Positions 45,494-54,012 are shown, counted from the stretch's first letter. The stretch: 64,000 nt of DNA from Micromonospora sp. WMMD882 (GCF_027497255.1 NZ_CP114903.1:2170001-2234000); one strand, 5' to 3'. Program-made: numbers and translations. Notes: a model not told the origin generated them from the letters alone.

Positions 45494-46576
45494 ATGCCCG
45501 TCAGGGACGACCTGCGACCGTCGGCGACCGGCGGCGACCCGGCCACCGGGGACGACGGACGACGGTCCGGCAGCGTCGCCGGGGAGTCGGGACCGGGGCG
45601 GTCGCCGCGCACGCGGTGGTGGACGACCGGACGACGGCGACGCCGGTGCGCGACGGGACGACCCGGCCCGCGCCGCCGGGCGGTGGCGGCGAGGTGGGCG
45701 GGGCTGGTGACCGCGGGACTGGTCGGCGCGCTCTGGTTGCCGGGAGTCGCCGCGGCCGAGGTACGGACCGTGCCCACCGAGGCACGGCAGGGCGACGCGG
45801 TCAGGTTGGAGTTCGTGGTGACCGGGGAGCGCCCCGGCGTGCCCACCCGCGAGGTCGAGATCCGGTTGCCGACGGACGTGCCCATCGCCGAGGTGCACCC
45901 GATGTCCGTGCCCGACTGGGCGCCCCGGATCAGCTACCGCACGCTGGACCGCCCGGTCGCCGGCGCGCACGGCGTCCGGGTCGGCACGGTCACCTCGGCG
46001 GTCACCTGGACCCGGGCGGCGGGCGGCAGCGCCGGGCCGGTCCGGCTGGCGTTGTCCATGGGGCCGCTGCCGGCCGCCGACCGGCTCGTCTTCGAGGTGC
46101 GCCAGACCTACGCCGACGGCACGGTGGCCCGCTGGGGCGGCTCGGCCGACGGCGCGCCGACCGGGCCCGCCCCCACCCTGGCGCTGCGTCCCGCCGCCGA
46201 CGCCGGCCGGTCACCGGGCGCCGCCGGAACAGCCGGCGGTCACGGATCGGCCGGCCGTCACGGAACAGCCGGAACGGCCGGACCCGTCGGCGCGGCCGGG
46301 CCCGGCGGAACGGCCGGCACGCCGACGGGACGGGACGAAGCCACGACGGCGACGCCGGCCGGGACCGGCTCGAACGGGCTGCTCGCCGCCGGGCTGCTGG
46401 CCGGAGTGGGCTTCGGCGTGCTGGGTGGCTGGCTGGGCGCCCGCTGGCGTCGCCTGCTGCCGGAAGGACCGGCCGACCCCGACCCGACGGTCACCACGTC
46501 CGTTCCGGCCCCGACAGTCCCGGCGACCGCCCCTGACCCGACAGTCACCGCGACCGGGCCGGTCGGGCTCATGTGA
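45494..46576 (+). CDS. YcnI-like (DUF1775) membrane-anchored protein
   Basis: 360 residues. A long basic cytoplasmic N-terminus (1-67) leads to a signal-like membrane segment (about 68-87), then a DUF1775 domain (about 88-222; TEARQGDAVRLEFVVTGE, REVEIRLPTDVPIAEVHPM, PDWAPRI). A Gly/Ala/Thr-rich spacer and a C-terminal helix (about 298-320) follow. YcnI domains bind copper through an N-terminal histidine after signal cleavage; here the mature end reads AEVRTVP with no histidine. The ATG at 45494 has GAGGGGA ahead. No copper transporter (YcnJ/CopD) is next to it, which argues for another role. Confidence 0.8.
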   Translation: MPVRDDLRPSATGGDPATGDDGRRSGSVAGESGPGRSPRTRWWTTGRRRRRCATGRPGPRRRAVAARWAGLVTAGLVGALWLPGVAAAEVRTVPTEARQGDAVRLEFVVTGERPGVPTREVEIRLPTDVPIAEVHPMSVPDWAPRISYRTLDRPVAGAHGVRVGTVTSAVTWTRAAGGSAGPVRLALSMGPLPAADRLVFEVRQTYADGTVARWGGSADGAPTGPAPTLALRPAADAGRSPGAAGTAGGHGSAGRHGTAGTAGPVGAAGPGGTAGTPTGRDEATTATPAGTGSNGLLAAGLLAGVGFGVLGGWLGARWRRLLPEGPADPDPTVTTSVPAPTVPATAPDPTVTATGPVGLM

Positions 46577-46903
46577 ACGTGCCCGCCCGGCCGTCTCCGG
46601 TCGTCGGGCCGCCGTCACCAGCCGAGAGGGATCGACTCATGTCATTTGACGTATGACGTTTGTGAGCGTTAACCTCGCCTCGCGGGCGCGGTTTCCGGGA
46701 GCCAGACGACGCGCCGCAGTCTGTGCGAGCCGACCCTGATCCGCCTGGGCACGCGGAGGGGGCGTTCACGCGCGCCCCCGACCCGGGGCCGCGGCCGACA
46801 GACACCTCCCGTGCTGACGCCACCACCGGCCGCCGGCACACCCACGGCCGGGCCGCGCGCCTCGTCACCGACCGCGCGTGACCCCCCATCGAAGGAGCGG
46901 ATC
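46577..46903. other. 327-bp regulatory spacer before the lectin-esterase
   Basis: No gene is supported. The AT-rich core at about 46638-46676 holds a promoter and an operator, annotated separately. About 220 nt of GC-rich leader follow to the start codon with no clear riboswitch or hairpin. The first 60 bp after the YcnI-like stop show no strong terminator. Confidence 0.5.
46646..46675 (+). promoter_or_regulatory. promoter overlapped by a LacI-type operator
   Basis: TTGACG (46646-46651), 18-nt spacer, TAACCT (46670-46675). The spacer and -10 are overlapped by TGTGAGCGTTAACC (46661-46674), close to the LacI/GalR-family consensus TGTnAGCGnTnACA. Just upstream TGACGTATGACGT contains a short direct repeat. 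Repression lifted by a sugar is the likely logic for the lectin-esterase. Confidence 0.6.
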
Positions 46904-48310
46904 ATGAATGCCATCGGTGCGGCTCGTCCCGCCTCACCAGCACGACGCCGCTGGCGGGCGGGGGTGGCCGCCGGGGCGGCGGCGCTCGTCACGGCCGGCA
47001 CGCTCGTCGCGGTGGCCGCGGCGCCCGCCGCGGCGGCGACGGTGGACACCAACGCCTGGTACGTCCTGGTCAACCGCAACAGCGGCAAGGCCCTCGACGT
47101 CTACGGCCAGTCGACCAGCGACGGCGGCCGGATCAGCCAGTGGACCCGCAACAACGGGGCCAACCAGCAGTGGCAGTTCGTGGACTCCGGCGGCGGCTAC
47201 TACCGGGTCAAGTCCCGGCACTCCGGCAAGGTCCTCGACGTGTTCAACGCGTCGACCGCCGACGGGACCGCGATCATCCAGTGGGCCGACCACAACGGCG
47301 CCAACCAGCAGTTCCGGCTGGCCGACTCCGACGGCGGGCACGTCCGCCTGGTCAACCGCAACAGCAACAAGGTGGTGGAGGTGCAGGGCGCCTCCACCGC
47401 GGACGGCGGCAACGTCGTGCAGTACTCCGACGCCAACGGCGCGAACCAGCAGTGGCAGCTCGTCCGGGTCAACGGCGGCACCCCGCCGCCCACCACTGCG
47501 CCGCCGACCACCCCGCCGCCGGGGTCGGGGACCGCCGGCTGCGGCAAGGTCCCCACGCTGTCCAACGGCACCCACACGGTCACCAGCAACGGCAAGACCC
47601 GCAGCTTCAACCTGCGGATCCCGGCCAACTACAGCAACGCCACCCCGTACCGGCTGATGTTCGCGTTCCACTGGCTGGGCGGCTCCGCCAACGACGTCTC
47701 CTCCGGTGGGGCCGACGGCGCGGCCTGGTCCTACTACGGGATGCAGGAGCAGTCGAACAACACCGCGATCCTGGTCGCGCCGCAGGGCCTCAACGCCGGC
47801 TGGGGCAACTCCGGCGGCGAGGACGTCACCTTCGTCGACGCGATGCTCAGCCGGATCGAGAACGACCTCTGCGTGAACCCGGCGCAGCGCTTCGCCCTCG
47901 GCTTCAGCTACGGCGGCTCCATGAGCTACGCACTGGCCTGCGCCCGTCCCACGGTCTTCCGGGGCGTCGCCGTCTACGGCGCGCCCGGGGCGATCAGCGG
48001 GTGCAGCGGCGGCACCCAGCCGGTCGCGTACTTCGGCATCCACGGCATCTCGGACAACATCTCCACCGGTCGGTCGCTGCGGGACCGGTTCGTCGCCAAC
48101 AACGGCTGCACCCCGCAGAGCCCCCGCGAGCCGGCCGCCGGCAGCCGGACCCACATCACCACCGCCTACTCTGGCTGCCGGGCCGGCTACCCGGTGCAGT
48201 GGGCCGCCTTCGACGGCGGTCACACCCCCGGCCACGTGGACGGCGGCGGGGACAGCGGCGCCCGCACCTGGACCAAGGGCGAGGTGTGGCGGTTCTTCGC
48301 GCAGTTCTGA
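46904..48310 (+). CDS. secreted ricin-lectin/esterase (LpqC/feruloyl-esterase type)
   Basis: 468 residues. Signal peptide 1-45, a ricin-type beta-trefoil lectin (about 47-188) with three QxW-like repeats (ANQQWQF, ANQQFRL, ANQQWQL), a Pro/Thr linker (191-208), and an alpha/beta-hydrolase of the Esterase_phd family with S335 (GFSYGG), probable D384 (GISD) and H440 (GGH). Relatives are feruloyl or acetylxylan esterases and polyhydroxybutyrate depolymerases; the lectin favours a plant polysaccharide target. The ATG at 46904 follows AAGGAG. The LacI-type operator supports carbohydrate control. Confidence 0.92.
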   Translation: MNAIGAARPASPARRRWRAGVAAGAAALVTAGTLVAVAAAPAAAATVDTNAWYVLVNRNSGKALDVYGQSTSDGGRISQWTRNNGANQQWQFVDSGGGYYRVKSRHSGKVLDVFNASTADGTAIIQWADHNGANQQFRLADSDGGHVRLVNRNSNKVVEVQGASTADGGNVVQYSDANGANQQWQLVRVNGGTPPPTTAPPTTPPPGSGTAGCGKVPTLSNGTHTVTSNGKTRSFNLRIPANYSNATPYRLMFAFHWLGGSANDVSSGGADGAAWSYYGMQEQSNNTAILVAPQGLNAGWGNSGGEDVTFVDAMLSRIENDLCVNPAQRFALGFSYGGSMSYALACARPTVFRGVAVYGAPGAISGCSGGTQPVAYFGIHGISDNISTGRSLRDRFVANNGCTPQSPREPAAGSRTHITTAYSGCRAGYPVQWAAFDGGHTPGHVDGGGDSGARTWTKGEVWRFFAQF

Positions 48311-48355
48311 GCCACCCGGCCCGGTGACCCCGGCCCGGTGACCTGAGGCTCGTCG

Positions 48356-48413
48356 ACGGCGGGCCTCCGGCCGGCGCAGGTTTCCCACCTCGCGTCGGCC
48401 GGAGGCCCGCCGT
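48356..48413 (+). terminator. terminator of the lectin-esterase gene
   Basis: An 18-bp perfect stem (48356-48373 with 48396-48413) around a 22-nt loop, 46 bp past the stop codon. No U-tract. Confidence 0.75.
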
Positions 48414-48492
48414 GCCGCGGACGACGACCCGGCGGAGCCGCCGGGGCGAGGACGACGCGCGACCCGCTTGCCAGGGGCAGTACGGTCTCAGG

Positions 48493-49182
48493 GTGGCCAC
48501 CGTGCTCCTGGTCGAAGACGACCACGTCGTCCGCGGCGCGATGCTGCGCTCCCTGACCGACCGGGGGCACGCCGTGCACGCGGTCGGCACGGCCCTGGAG
48601 GCGTTGCGGCGGGTCGCCGCGGAGACCCCCGACCTGGTCGTGCTCGACCTCGGCCTGCCCGACCTGGACGGCTCGGACGCGCTGCGCATGCTGCGCGGCA
48701 TCACCGACGTCCCGATCATCATCGCCACCGCCCGCGACGACGAGCAGTCCGTGGTCAAGCTGCTACGGGCCGGCGCGGACGACTACATGGTCAAGCCGTT
48801 CACCGGCGCGCACCTCGACGCGCGGATCACCACGGTGCTGCGCCGCGCCGGCCGGGCCAGCCGCAGCGTCCAGCCGGTCGTGCACACCGTGGGCGGACTG
48901 CGGGTGGACGTGGGTGAGCGCAGCGCCCACCTCGACGGCGAGCCGCTGGCGTTGACCCGCAAGGAGTTCGACCTGCTGGCCTATCTGGCGGCCCGGCCCG
49001 GGCGGGTAGTGTCCCGGCGGGAGCTCCTGGAGGAAGTATGGCGTCAGCCGTCGGTCGGCGAGGATCAGACCATCGACGTGCACCTGTACTGGCTACGCCG
49101 CAAAATGGGCGAGTCCGCGGCGAAGCCGCGCTACCTGCGCACCGTGCGGGGGGTGGGGTTCCGGCTGGTGGCCCCGGACTGA
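48493..49182 (+). CDS. OmpR-family response regulator
   Basis: 229 residues. Receiver domain with the acidic pair at 9-10 (VEDD), phospho-acceptor D52 (VVLDLGLPD) and K101 (VKPF), and a C-terminal winged helix (LTRKEFDLLAYLAARPGRVVSRRELLEEVW). It acts with the histidine kinase that overlaps its stop codon. The GTG at 48493 lies 6 nt past TACGGT (48481-48486), with no ribosome site, so a leaderless message is likely. The signal and regulon are unknown; a possible binding site lies downstream of the kinase gene at 50638-50658. Confidence 0.93.
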   Translation: MATVLLVEDDHVVRGAMLRSLTDRGHAVHAVGTALEALRRVAAETPDLVVLDLGLPDLDGSDALRMLRGITDVPIIIATARDDEQSVVKLLRAGADDYMVKPFTGAHLDARITTVLRRAGRASRSVQPVVHTVGGLRVDVGERSAHLDGEPLALTRKEFDLLAYLAARPGRVVSRRELLEEVWRQPSVGEDQTIDVHLYWLRRKMGESAAKPRYLRTVRGVGFRLVAPD

Positions 49183-50603
49183 GGGCGCGGCTGGCGCTGC
49201 TGGTCGCCGGCATGACCGCCCTGGTGGCGGCGGCGTTCCTGGTGCCCCTCGGGTCGACCCTGAACGACCAGGCCCGGGACGAGGCGCTGGCCGACGCGGC
49301 CCGGCGGGCCGCCCTGGTCACCGGCACCCTCGCGGTGAGCACCGACGTGGCGGTGGTCGGCCGGGCGGTGGAGGCCACCGGCGGCGACCCGGCGACCCGT
49401 CCGGTCGTACACGGGCTCGGGGGTGATCCGGGCGGGCGGGCCGCGCAGGCGGACGTGGCCCGGGCCGGCGCCGAACGCCGGTCGCTGGTGGTCGAGGTGC
49501 CCGACGGGCTGGCCCGGCTCGACCCGGTGGTCCTGGGTGACCAGGTCGCGGTGGTCGAGGTGTTCGTGCCGACGGCCGGCACCGGCGGTGGCCCGCGTAC
49601 CTGGCTGCTGCTCGGCGGGGTGGCCGTGGCGCTGGTGGCCGCCTCGGTGATCGTGGTCGACCGGGTCGCGGCCCGCGCGGCCGACGCGGCCCGCGGGCTG
49701 GTCCGGGCGGCGCTCGCGGTCGGCGACGGCGACCTGGAGGTACGCGTCGAGCCCACCGGCCCACGGGAGCTGGCCGAGGTCGGGTACGCCTTCAACCGGA
49801 TGGCGGACCGGCTGGTCGTCTCCCGTACCGACGAACGGGAGCTGGTCGCCGACCTGTCGCACCGGTTGCGCACCCCGCTGACCGTGCTGCGGCTGGACGC
49901 CGAGTCCCTGGACTCCGACGACACCAGCGTCGGCTCGTTCAGCGAGGACGAGCTGGACCGGCGCCGGAGCATCCGGCGGATCAGGCAGGCCATCGCCACC
50001 CTGGAGGGCGAGGTCGACGTGCTGATCAAGACCACCCGCAAGGCGGTCGCCCAGGACACCGGCCCGGCGATGTGCGACGTGAGCGAGGTGGTGCGGGACC
50101 GGATGGTGTTCTGGGCGGCGCTCGCCGGCGACCAGCACCGGCCGCACCGGGTGCTCGGGGCGCACGTACGGATTCCGGTGCCGGTCCCCCGGGCCGAGTT
50201 GGCGGCGGCGCTGGACGCGGTGATCGGCAACGTGTTCCGCTACACCCCGCAGGGCACCGCGTTCGAGGTGGCGGTCTCCCGGCGCGACGGGTACGTGGCG
50301 GTCCGGATCGACGACGCCGGGCCGGGCATCGCCAACCCGGACCGGGCGTTGCGTCGGGGCGCCAGCGACCAGGGCTCCACCGGCCTCGGGCTGGACATCG
50401 CCCGCCGGGTCGCGCTCCAGGCCAACGGCTCGGTGAGCATCGACCGGGCCGGGCTGGGCGGGGCCAGCGTGGTGATGCTGCTGGCCGACCCGGAGGCGAC
50501 ACCCCGCCAGGTCAACCGGTTCGGGCTGGTCGGCCGGCTGGCCCGGGAACGGGACGCCGGGAGCCGTCGCCCGTGGTACCGCCCCCGCCCGGAGGGGGAC
50601 TGA
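49179..50603 (+). CDS. sensor histidine kinase (HAMP-HisKA-HATPase)
   Basis: About 474 residues. Two membrane helices (about 4-24 and 142-162) flank a 115-residue extracellular sensor. HAMP follows, then the H-box with H228 (ADLSHRLRTPL), N-box (AVIGNVFRYTP), G1 (DDAGPGI) and G2 (GLGLDIA). The start is odd: no ATG or GTG lies between the ATG at 49038, deep inside the regulator gene, and the ATG at 49212, which would cut into helix 1. CTG 49179 overlaps the regulator TGA as CTGA and would give a sensible membrane anchor, so I use it. The partner is the regulator just upstream. Confidence 0.87.
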   Translation: MRARLALLVAGMTALVAAAFLVPLGSTLNDQARDEALADAARRAALVTGTLAVSTDVAVVGRAVEATGGDPATRPVVHGLGGDPGGRAAQADVARAGAERRSLVVEVPDGLARLDPVVLGDQVAVVEVFVPTAGTGGGPRTWLLLGGVAVALVAASVIVVDRVAARAADAARGLVRAALAVGDGDLEVRVEPTGPRELAEVGYAFNRMADRLVVSRTDERELVADLSHRLRTPLTVLRLDAESLDSDDTSVGSFSEDELDRRRSIRRIRQAIATLEGEVDVLIKTTRKAVAQDTGPAMCDVSEVVRDRMVFWAALAGDQHRPHRVLGAHVRIPVPVPRAELAAALDAVIGNVFRYTPQGTAFEVAVSRRDGYVAVRIDDAGPGIANPDRALRRGASDQGSTGLGLDIARRVALQANGSVSIDRAGLGGASVVMLLADPEATPRQVNRFGLVGRLARERDAGSRRPWYRPRPEGD

Positions 50604-50637
50604 ACCCCGTTCGCTTTCCGGCGGCGCAGGTCTTTCT

Positions 50638-50658
50638 TAGATCCACCTTAACGATCTA
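50638..50658. promoter_or_regulatory. possible OmpR-type direct repeat/palindrome
   Basis: TAGATC and GATCTA are separated by 9 nt. On the plus strand TTA triplets at 50637 and 50648 are 11 bp apart, one helical turn, as in OmpR/PhoB-family sites. It lies 35 bp past the kinase stop in a 255-bp spacer between convergent genes. No target gene is evident. Confidence 0.3.
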
Positions 50659-50707
50659 CGCGGGACGCCGCCGCGCTGGCAGGATCAGAGACGCGAACCC
50701 ATCATGT

Positions 50708-50749
50708 TCCACCGGCCCACGCCCCGGGACCCTTCCCACGGCCGGTGGA
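50708..50749. terminator. inverted repeat between kinase and deaminase genes
   Basis: TCCACCGGCC (50708-50717) pairs with GGCCGGTGGA (50740-50749) across a 22-nt loop. A likely terminator for the convergent genes. Confidence 0.5.
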
Positions 50750-50858
50750 GCCGTACGCGCGGCGGGGGTCCGGTCCCCCCACACCTGCCCCCCGTCGCGC
50801 GTCTCTCTTCCCCTCCGCGTCCCGCCGACCGGCGAGCCCACGGCCGCGGCGGTCAGGC

Positions 50859-51884
50859 TCAGCGCGTCGCGGCGGTCAGGTAGGCGTCGATCTCGGCCAC
50901 GAGTCGCCGCTTCTCCGGCTCGGCCAGGAAGGCGGCGCGCACTCCCGCCCGGGCCAGGTCGGCGACCCCGGCCGCGTCCAGGTCGAGCAGGCCGGCGGCG
51001 ACGGCGTACTCGCCGTCCAGCGTGGTGCCGAACATCGGCGGGTCGTCGGAGTTGATGGTGACCGGCACCCCCGCGTCGACGAACTGCCGCAGCGGGTGCT
51101 CCGCGAGGCTGGTCACCGCCCGGGTCCGCAGGTTGGAGGTGGGGCAGACCTCCAGCGGGATGCGCCGCTCGGCGAGATGGGCGAGCAGCTCCGGGTCCTG
51201 CGCGGCGGAGGTGCCGTGCCCGATCCGTTCGGCGCCCAGGTCACGCAGCGCGTCCCAGATGGTCTGCGGGCCGGTGGTCTCGCCGGCGTGCGGCACGGAG
51301 CGCAGCCCGGCCGCCCGGGCCCGGTCGAAGTACGGCTTGAACTGCGGCCGGGGCACCCCGATCTCGGGGCCACCGAGACCGAAGCTGACCAGCCCGTCCG
51401 GCCGTTCCCCCAGGGCGATCCGCAGGGTCTCCTCGGCGGCGGGCAGCCCGGCCTCCCCGGGGATGTCGAAGCACCAGGCCAGCTCGACGCCGAAGTCCGC
51501 CCGGGCCCGCTTGCGGGCGTCCTCGATCGCCTCGCAGAACGCCGGGGCCGGGATGCCCCGCCGCACGTGCGAGTACGGGGTGATGGTCAGCTCGGCGTAC
51601 CGGACCTGCTGGCGGGCGAGCTCCCGGGCCACCTCGTGGGTGAGGAGCCAGACGTCGGTGTCGTCCCGGATCAGGTCCACGACGCTGAGGTAGACCTCGA
51701 TGAAGTGGGCGAAGTCGCGGAACTCGAAGTACGCCGCGAGCGCCGCCGGGTCGGTCGGCACCGGGCTGCGGCCCTCGTGCCGGGCGGCCAGCTCGGCGAC
51801 GATCCGGGGGGAGGCGGAGCCCACGTGGTGCACGTGCAGCTCCACCTTGGGCAGACCGGCGATGAAGGCGGACAGGTCGGTCAC
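50859..51884 (-). CDS. adenosine deaminase-family enzyme, possibly aminodeoxyfutalosine deaminase
   Basis: 341 residues, zinc TIM-barrel deaminase. Metal ligands H17 and H19 (ELHVHHVGSAS), later HAGE, GHGTS and the aspartate of INSDDPP. The start motif HVHHVGSAS differs from HLHLDG of standard adenosine deaminases and, from memory, is close to Streptomyces proteins assigned as aminodeoxyfutalosine deaminase in the futalosine route to menaquinone. No other mqn gene is present here, so the substrate is uncertain. The GTG at 51884 overlaps the upstream methyltransferase stop by 4 nt (GTGA) and has AGAGGAG ahead. Confidence 0.88.
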   Translation of the reverse strand: MTDLSAFIAGLPKVELHVHHVGSASPRIVAELAARHEGRSPVPTDPAALAAYFEFRDFAHFIEVYLSVVDLIRDDTDVWLLTHEVARELARQQVRYAELTITPYSHVRRGIPAPAFCEAIEDARKRARADFGVELAWCFDIPGEAGLPAAEETLRIALGERPDGLVSFGLGGPEIGVPRPQFKPYFDRARAAGLRSVPHAGETTGPQTIWDALRDLGAERIGHGTSAAQDPELLAHLAERRIPLEVCPTSNLRTRAVTSLAEHPLRQFVDAGVPVTINSDDPPMFGTTLDGEYAVAAGLLDLDAAGVADLARAGVRAAFLAEPEKRRLVAEIDAYLTAATR

Positions 51885-52675
51885 TGGTTCTCCTCTGCGC
51901 GGGCGGCGGTGCGGGCGACGAAGAAGACGCGCCGGAACGGGAAGCTCACCCGGGCCCGCCGGACCGGGTACGCCTCGGCGAGCCGGTCGCCCAGGGCGGC
52001 CCGGAACACCGCCCAGGTCGGGTCGTCGAGCACCGCCCGGATCGGGCGCAACGCCGTGCCCTCCAGCCAGGTGAGCACGGGGTGGTCGGCGTCGGCCGGC
52101 GCCGGCAGCAGGTGCACGTAGACAGTCTCCCAGGCGTCCACCGCGCAGCCGGCGTCGGCCAGCAGCTCGGCGTAACCGGCCGCGTCCCGTACCGGGGCCT
52201 GCCGCAGCAGCGGCAGCAGCTCGGCCCGCCACGGTCCCGCGCCGGCGACCTCCCGCAGCGCCCGGTGGGAGGGCGCGGTGAAGTTCCCGGGCACCTGGAC
52301 GGCCAGCCAGGCGCCGGCCGGCAGCTCCCGCGCCCATCGGGTGAGCAGCCGCTCGTGGCCGGGCGCCCACTGGAGCACGGCGCTGGTGACGACGACGTCG
52401 ACGTCCGGCCCGGGTCGCCAGTCGTGCAGGTCGCCGACGGTGAAGGTGACGGGCGCGGCAAGCGTCGCGGCCCGGGCGACCATCTCGGGGGACGAGTCGA
52501 GGCCGGTGATCCGGCTGTCGGGCCAGCGCAGCGCGAGGCCGGCGGTCAGGTGACCGGGCCCGCAGCCCAGGTCGACCACGGTCCGTGGGGCCCGGGCCGG
52601 CACCCGGGCCACCAGGTCGTGGAACGGTCGGGACCGCTCGTCGGAGTAGCGCAGGTAACTGGCCGGGTCCCACAT
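51881..52675 (-). CDS. tam: trans-aconitate 2-methyltransferase-like
   Basis: 264 residues. The start MWDPASYLRYSDERSRPFHDL and the SAM motif VVDLGCGPGHLTAGL with GLDSSPEMV are the pattern of Tam, which methylates trans-aconitate, a by-product that inhibits aconitase. Motif VVTSAVLQWAPGHERLL and the segment AVQVPGNFTAPSH also fit. The ATG at 52675 is preceded by GGGGGT. It is co-translated with the deaminase gene. Upstream lie a TAGATT -10 and a palindrome that would cover the start of transcription. Confidence 0.88.
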   Translation of the reverse strand: MWDPASYLRYSDERSRPFHDLVARVPARAPRTVVDLGCGPGHLTAGLALRWPDSRITGLDSSPEMVARAATLAAPVTFTVGDLHDWRPGPDVDVVVTSAVLQWAPGHERLLTRWARELPAGAWLAVQVPGNFTAPSHRALREVAGAGPWRAELLPLLRQAPVRDAAGYAELLADAGCAVDAWETVYVHLLPAPADADHPVLTWLEGTALRPIRAVLDDPTWAVFRAALGDRLAEAYPVRRARVSFPFRRVFFVARTAARAEENQ

Positions 52676-52691
52676 GGACGCACCCCCGAAA

Positions 52692-52716
52692 CGTACGTAC
52701 GGTTTGCGGGAATCTA
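52692..52716 (-). promoter_or_regulatory. -10 and palindrome ahead of tam
   Basis: TAGATT on the minus strand (52716-52711) is a likely -10. CGTACGTACG (52692-52701), a perfect 10-bp palindrome flanked by AAA and GTTT, lies where the transcript would start. It suggests an operator; the spacer is shared with the divergent aldo/keto reductase. Confidence 0.4.
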
Positions 52717-52747
52717 CACCCACCGAGCGGCCCGCCGGCCGGGTCAC

Positions 52748-52753
52748 TAGGCT
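52748..52753 (+). promoter_or_regulatory. -10 element giving a leaderless aldo/keto reductase mRNA
   Basis: TAGGCT ends 7 nt before the ATG at 52761, with no ribosome site between. Confidence 0.5.
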
Positions 52754-52760
52754 GGGCCGG

Positions 52761-53744
52761 ATGGAACAGCGCATCTTCGGCCGGATCGGCCGCCGGGTCG
52801 GCGTGGTCGGTCTCGGCACCTGGCAGCTCGGCGCGGACTGGGGTCGGGTCGACGAGTCCGACGCCCTCGCCGTGCTGGCCGCCGCCGTCGACTCCGGGGT
52901 CACCTTCCTGGACACCGCCGACGTCTACGGCGACGGCCGCAGCGAGCAGCTCATCGGGCGGTTCCTGAAGTCCCGGCCCGACGCCGGGCTGACGGTCGCC
53001 ACCAAGATGGGTCGGCGGGTGCCGCAGACCCCCGAGGCGTACACGGCGGAGAACTTCCGCGCCTGGACCGACCGGTCCCGCGCCAACCTCGGCGTGGACA
53101 CCCTCGACCTGGTGCAGTTGCACTGCCCGCCGACGCCGGTCTTCCACGCCGACGCGGTCTACGACGCTCTCGACGGGCTGGTCGACGCCGGCCGGGTCGC
53201 CGCCTACGGGGTGAGCGTCGAGACCTGTGACCAGGCGCTGGCCGCGATCGCCCGGCCCGGGGTGGCCAGCGTCCAGATCATCCTCAACGCGCTGCGACTC
53301 AAGCCTCTCGACCGGGTGCTCCCCGCCGCCGCCGAGGCCGGTGTCGGGATCATCGCCCGGGTGCCGTTGGCCAGCGGCCTGCTCTCCGGCCGGTACGACG
53401 AGTCGACCGTCTTCGCCCCCGACGACCACCGCGCCTACAACCGGCACGGCGAGGCGTTCGACGTCGGCGAGACGTTCTCCGGGGTCGACTTCGACCTCGG
53501 GCTGGCCGCGGTCCGCCGGCTCGCGCCGCTGGTCGGCCCGGACCGCGCCATGGCCCAGTTCGCGCTGCGCTGGGTGATCGACCAGCCGGGCGTGACCGTG
53601 GTCATCCCCGGCGCCCGTGACGTCACGCAGGCCACCGGCAACGCCACCGCGGCCGGTCAGCCGCCGCTGGACGACGCCGCGCTGACCGGGGTCCGGACGG
53701 TCTACGACGAGCTGGTCCGCCCCCGGGTGCACGACCGGTGGTGA
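52761..53744 (+). CDS. aldo/keto reductase
   Basis: 327 residues. The catalytic set is in FLDTADVYG (Asp, Tyr), VATKMG (Lys) and LVQLHCPP (His), and the barrel ends with VVIPGARDVTQATGNATA, the NADPH phosphate-binding stretch. It groups with general reductases of unknown substrate and is only distantly similar to the reductase at 40487-41545. It is divergent from tam and is probably read from a leaderless transcript. A small membrane-protein gene follows on the same strand after 70 bp. Confidence 0.91.
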   Translation: MEQRIFGRIGRRVGVVGLGTWQLGADWGRVDESDALAVLAAAVDSGVTFLDTADVYGDGRSEQLIGRFLKSRPDAGLTVATKMGRRVPQTPEAYTAENFRAWTDRSRANLGVDTLDLVQLHCPPTPVFHADAVYDALDGLVDAGRVAAYGVSVETCDQALAAIARPGVASVQIILNALRLKPLDRVLPAAAEAGVGIIARVPLASGLLSGRYDESTVFAPDDHRAYNRHGEAFDVGETFSGVDFDLGLAAVRRLAPLVGPDRAMAQFALRWVIDQPGVTVVIPGARDVTQATGNATAAGQPPLDDAALTGVRTVYDELVRPRVHDRW

Positions 53745-53814
53745 GCCGGTCCGCCCCGGCGACGGACGGGACGCGGCCCGGCGCGGCCGTCGTCCGCTGG
53801 AAGGGAGAGACCCC

Positions 53815-54012
53815 GTGAAGGGATGGCTGCCACTCACCCTCGGCCTGCTGGCCGTGGTGGTCGGCGCGGTCTGGACGGTGCAGGGGCTGGGGTACGTCAC
53901 CGGCAGCGTGATGACCGACCAACGGATCTGGGCGGTGCTCGGTCCGCTGCTCGTGCTGGCCGGCGTCGGGGCGTTCTGGCTCGGGATGCGGGCCCGCCGC
54001 CCGGGCCGCTGA
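53815..54012 (+). CDS. small two-helix membrane protein
   Basis: 65 residues: two hydrophobic segments (about 4-22 and 38-57) and a basic C-terminal tail (RARRPGR). The GTG at 53815 follows GAAGGGAGAG. No family is recognised beyond small actinobacterial membrane proteins. It could be read through from the aldo/keto reductase gene. Confidence 0.7.
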   Translation: MKGWLPLTLGLLAVVVGAVWTVQGLGYVTGSVMTDQRIWAVLGPLLVLAGVGAFWLGMRARRPGR

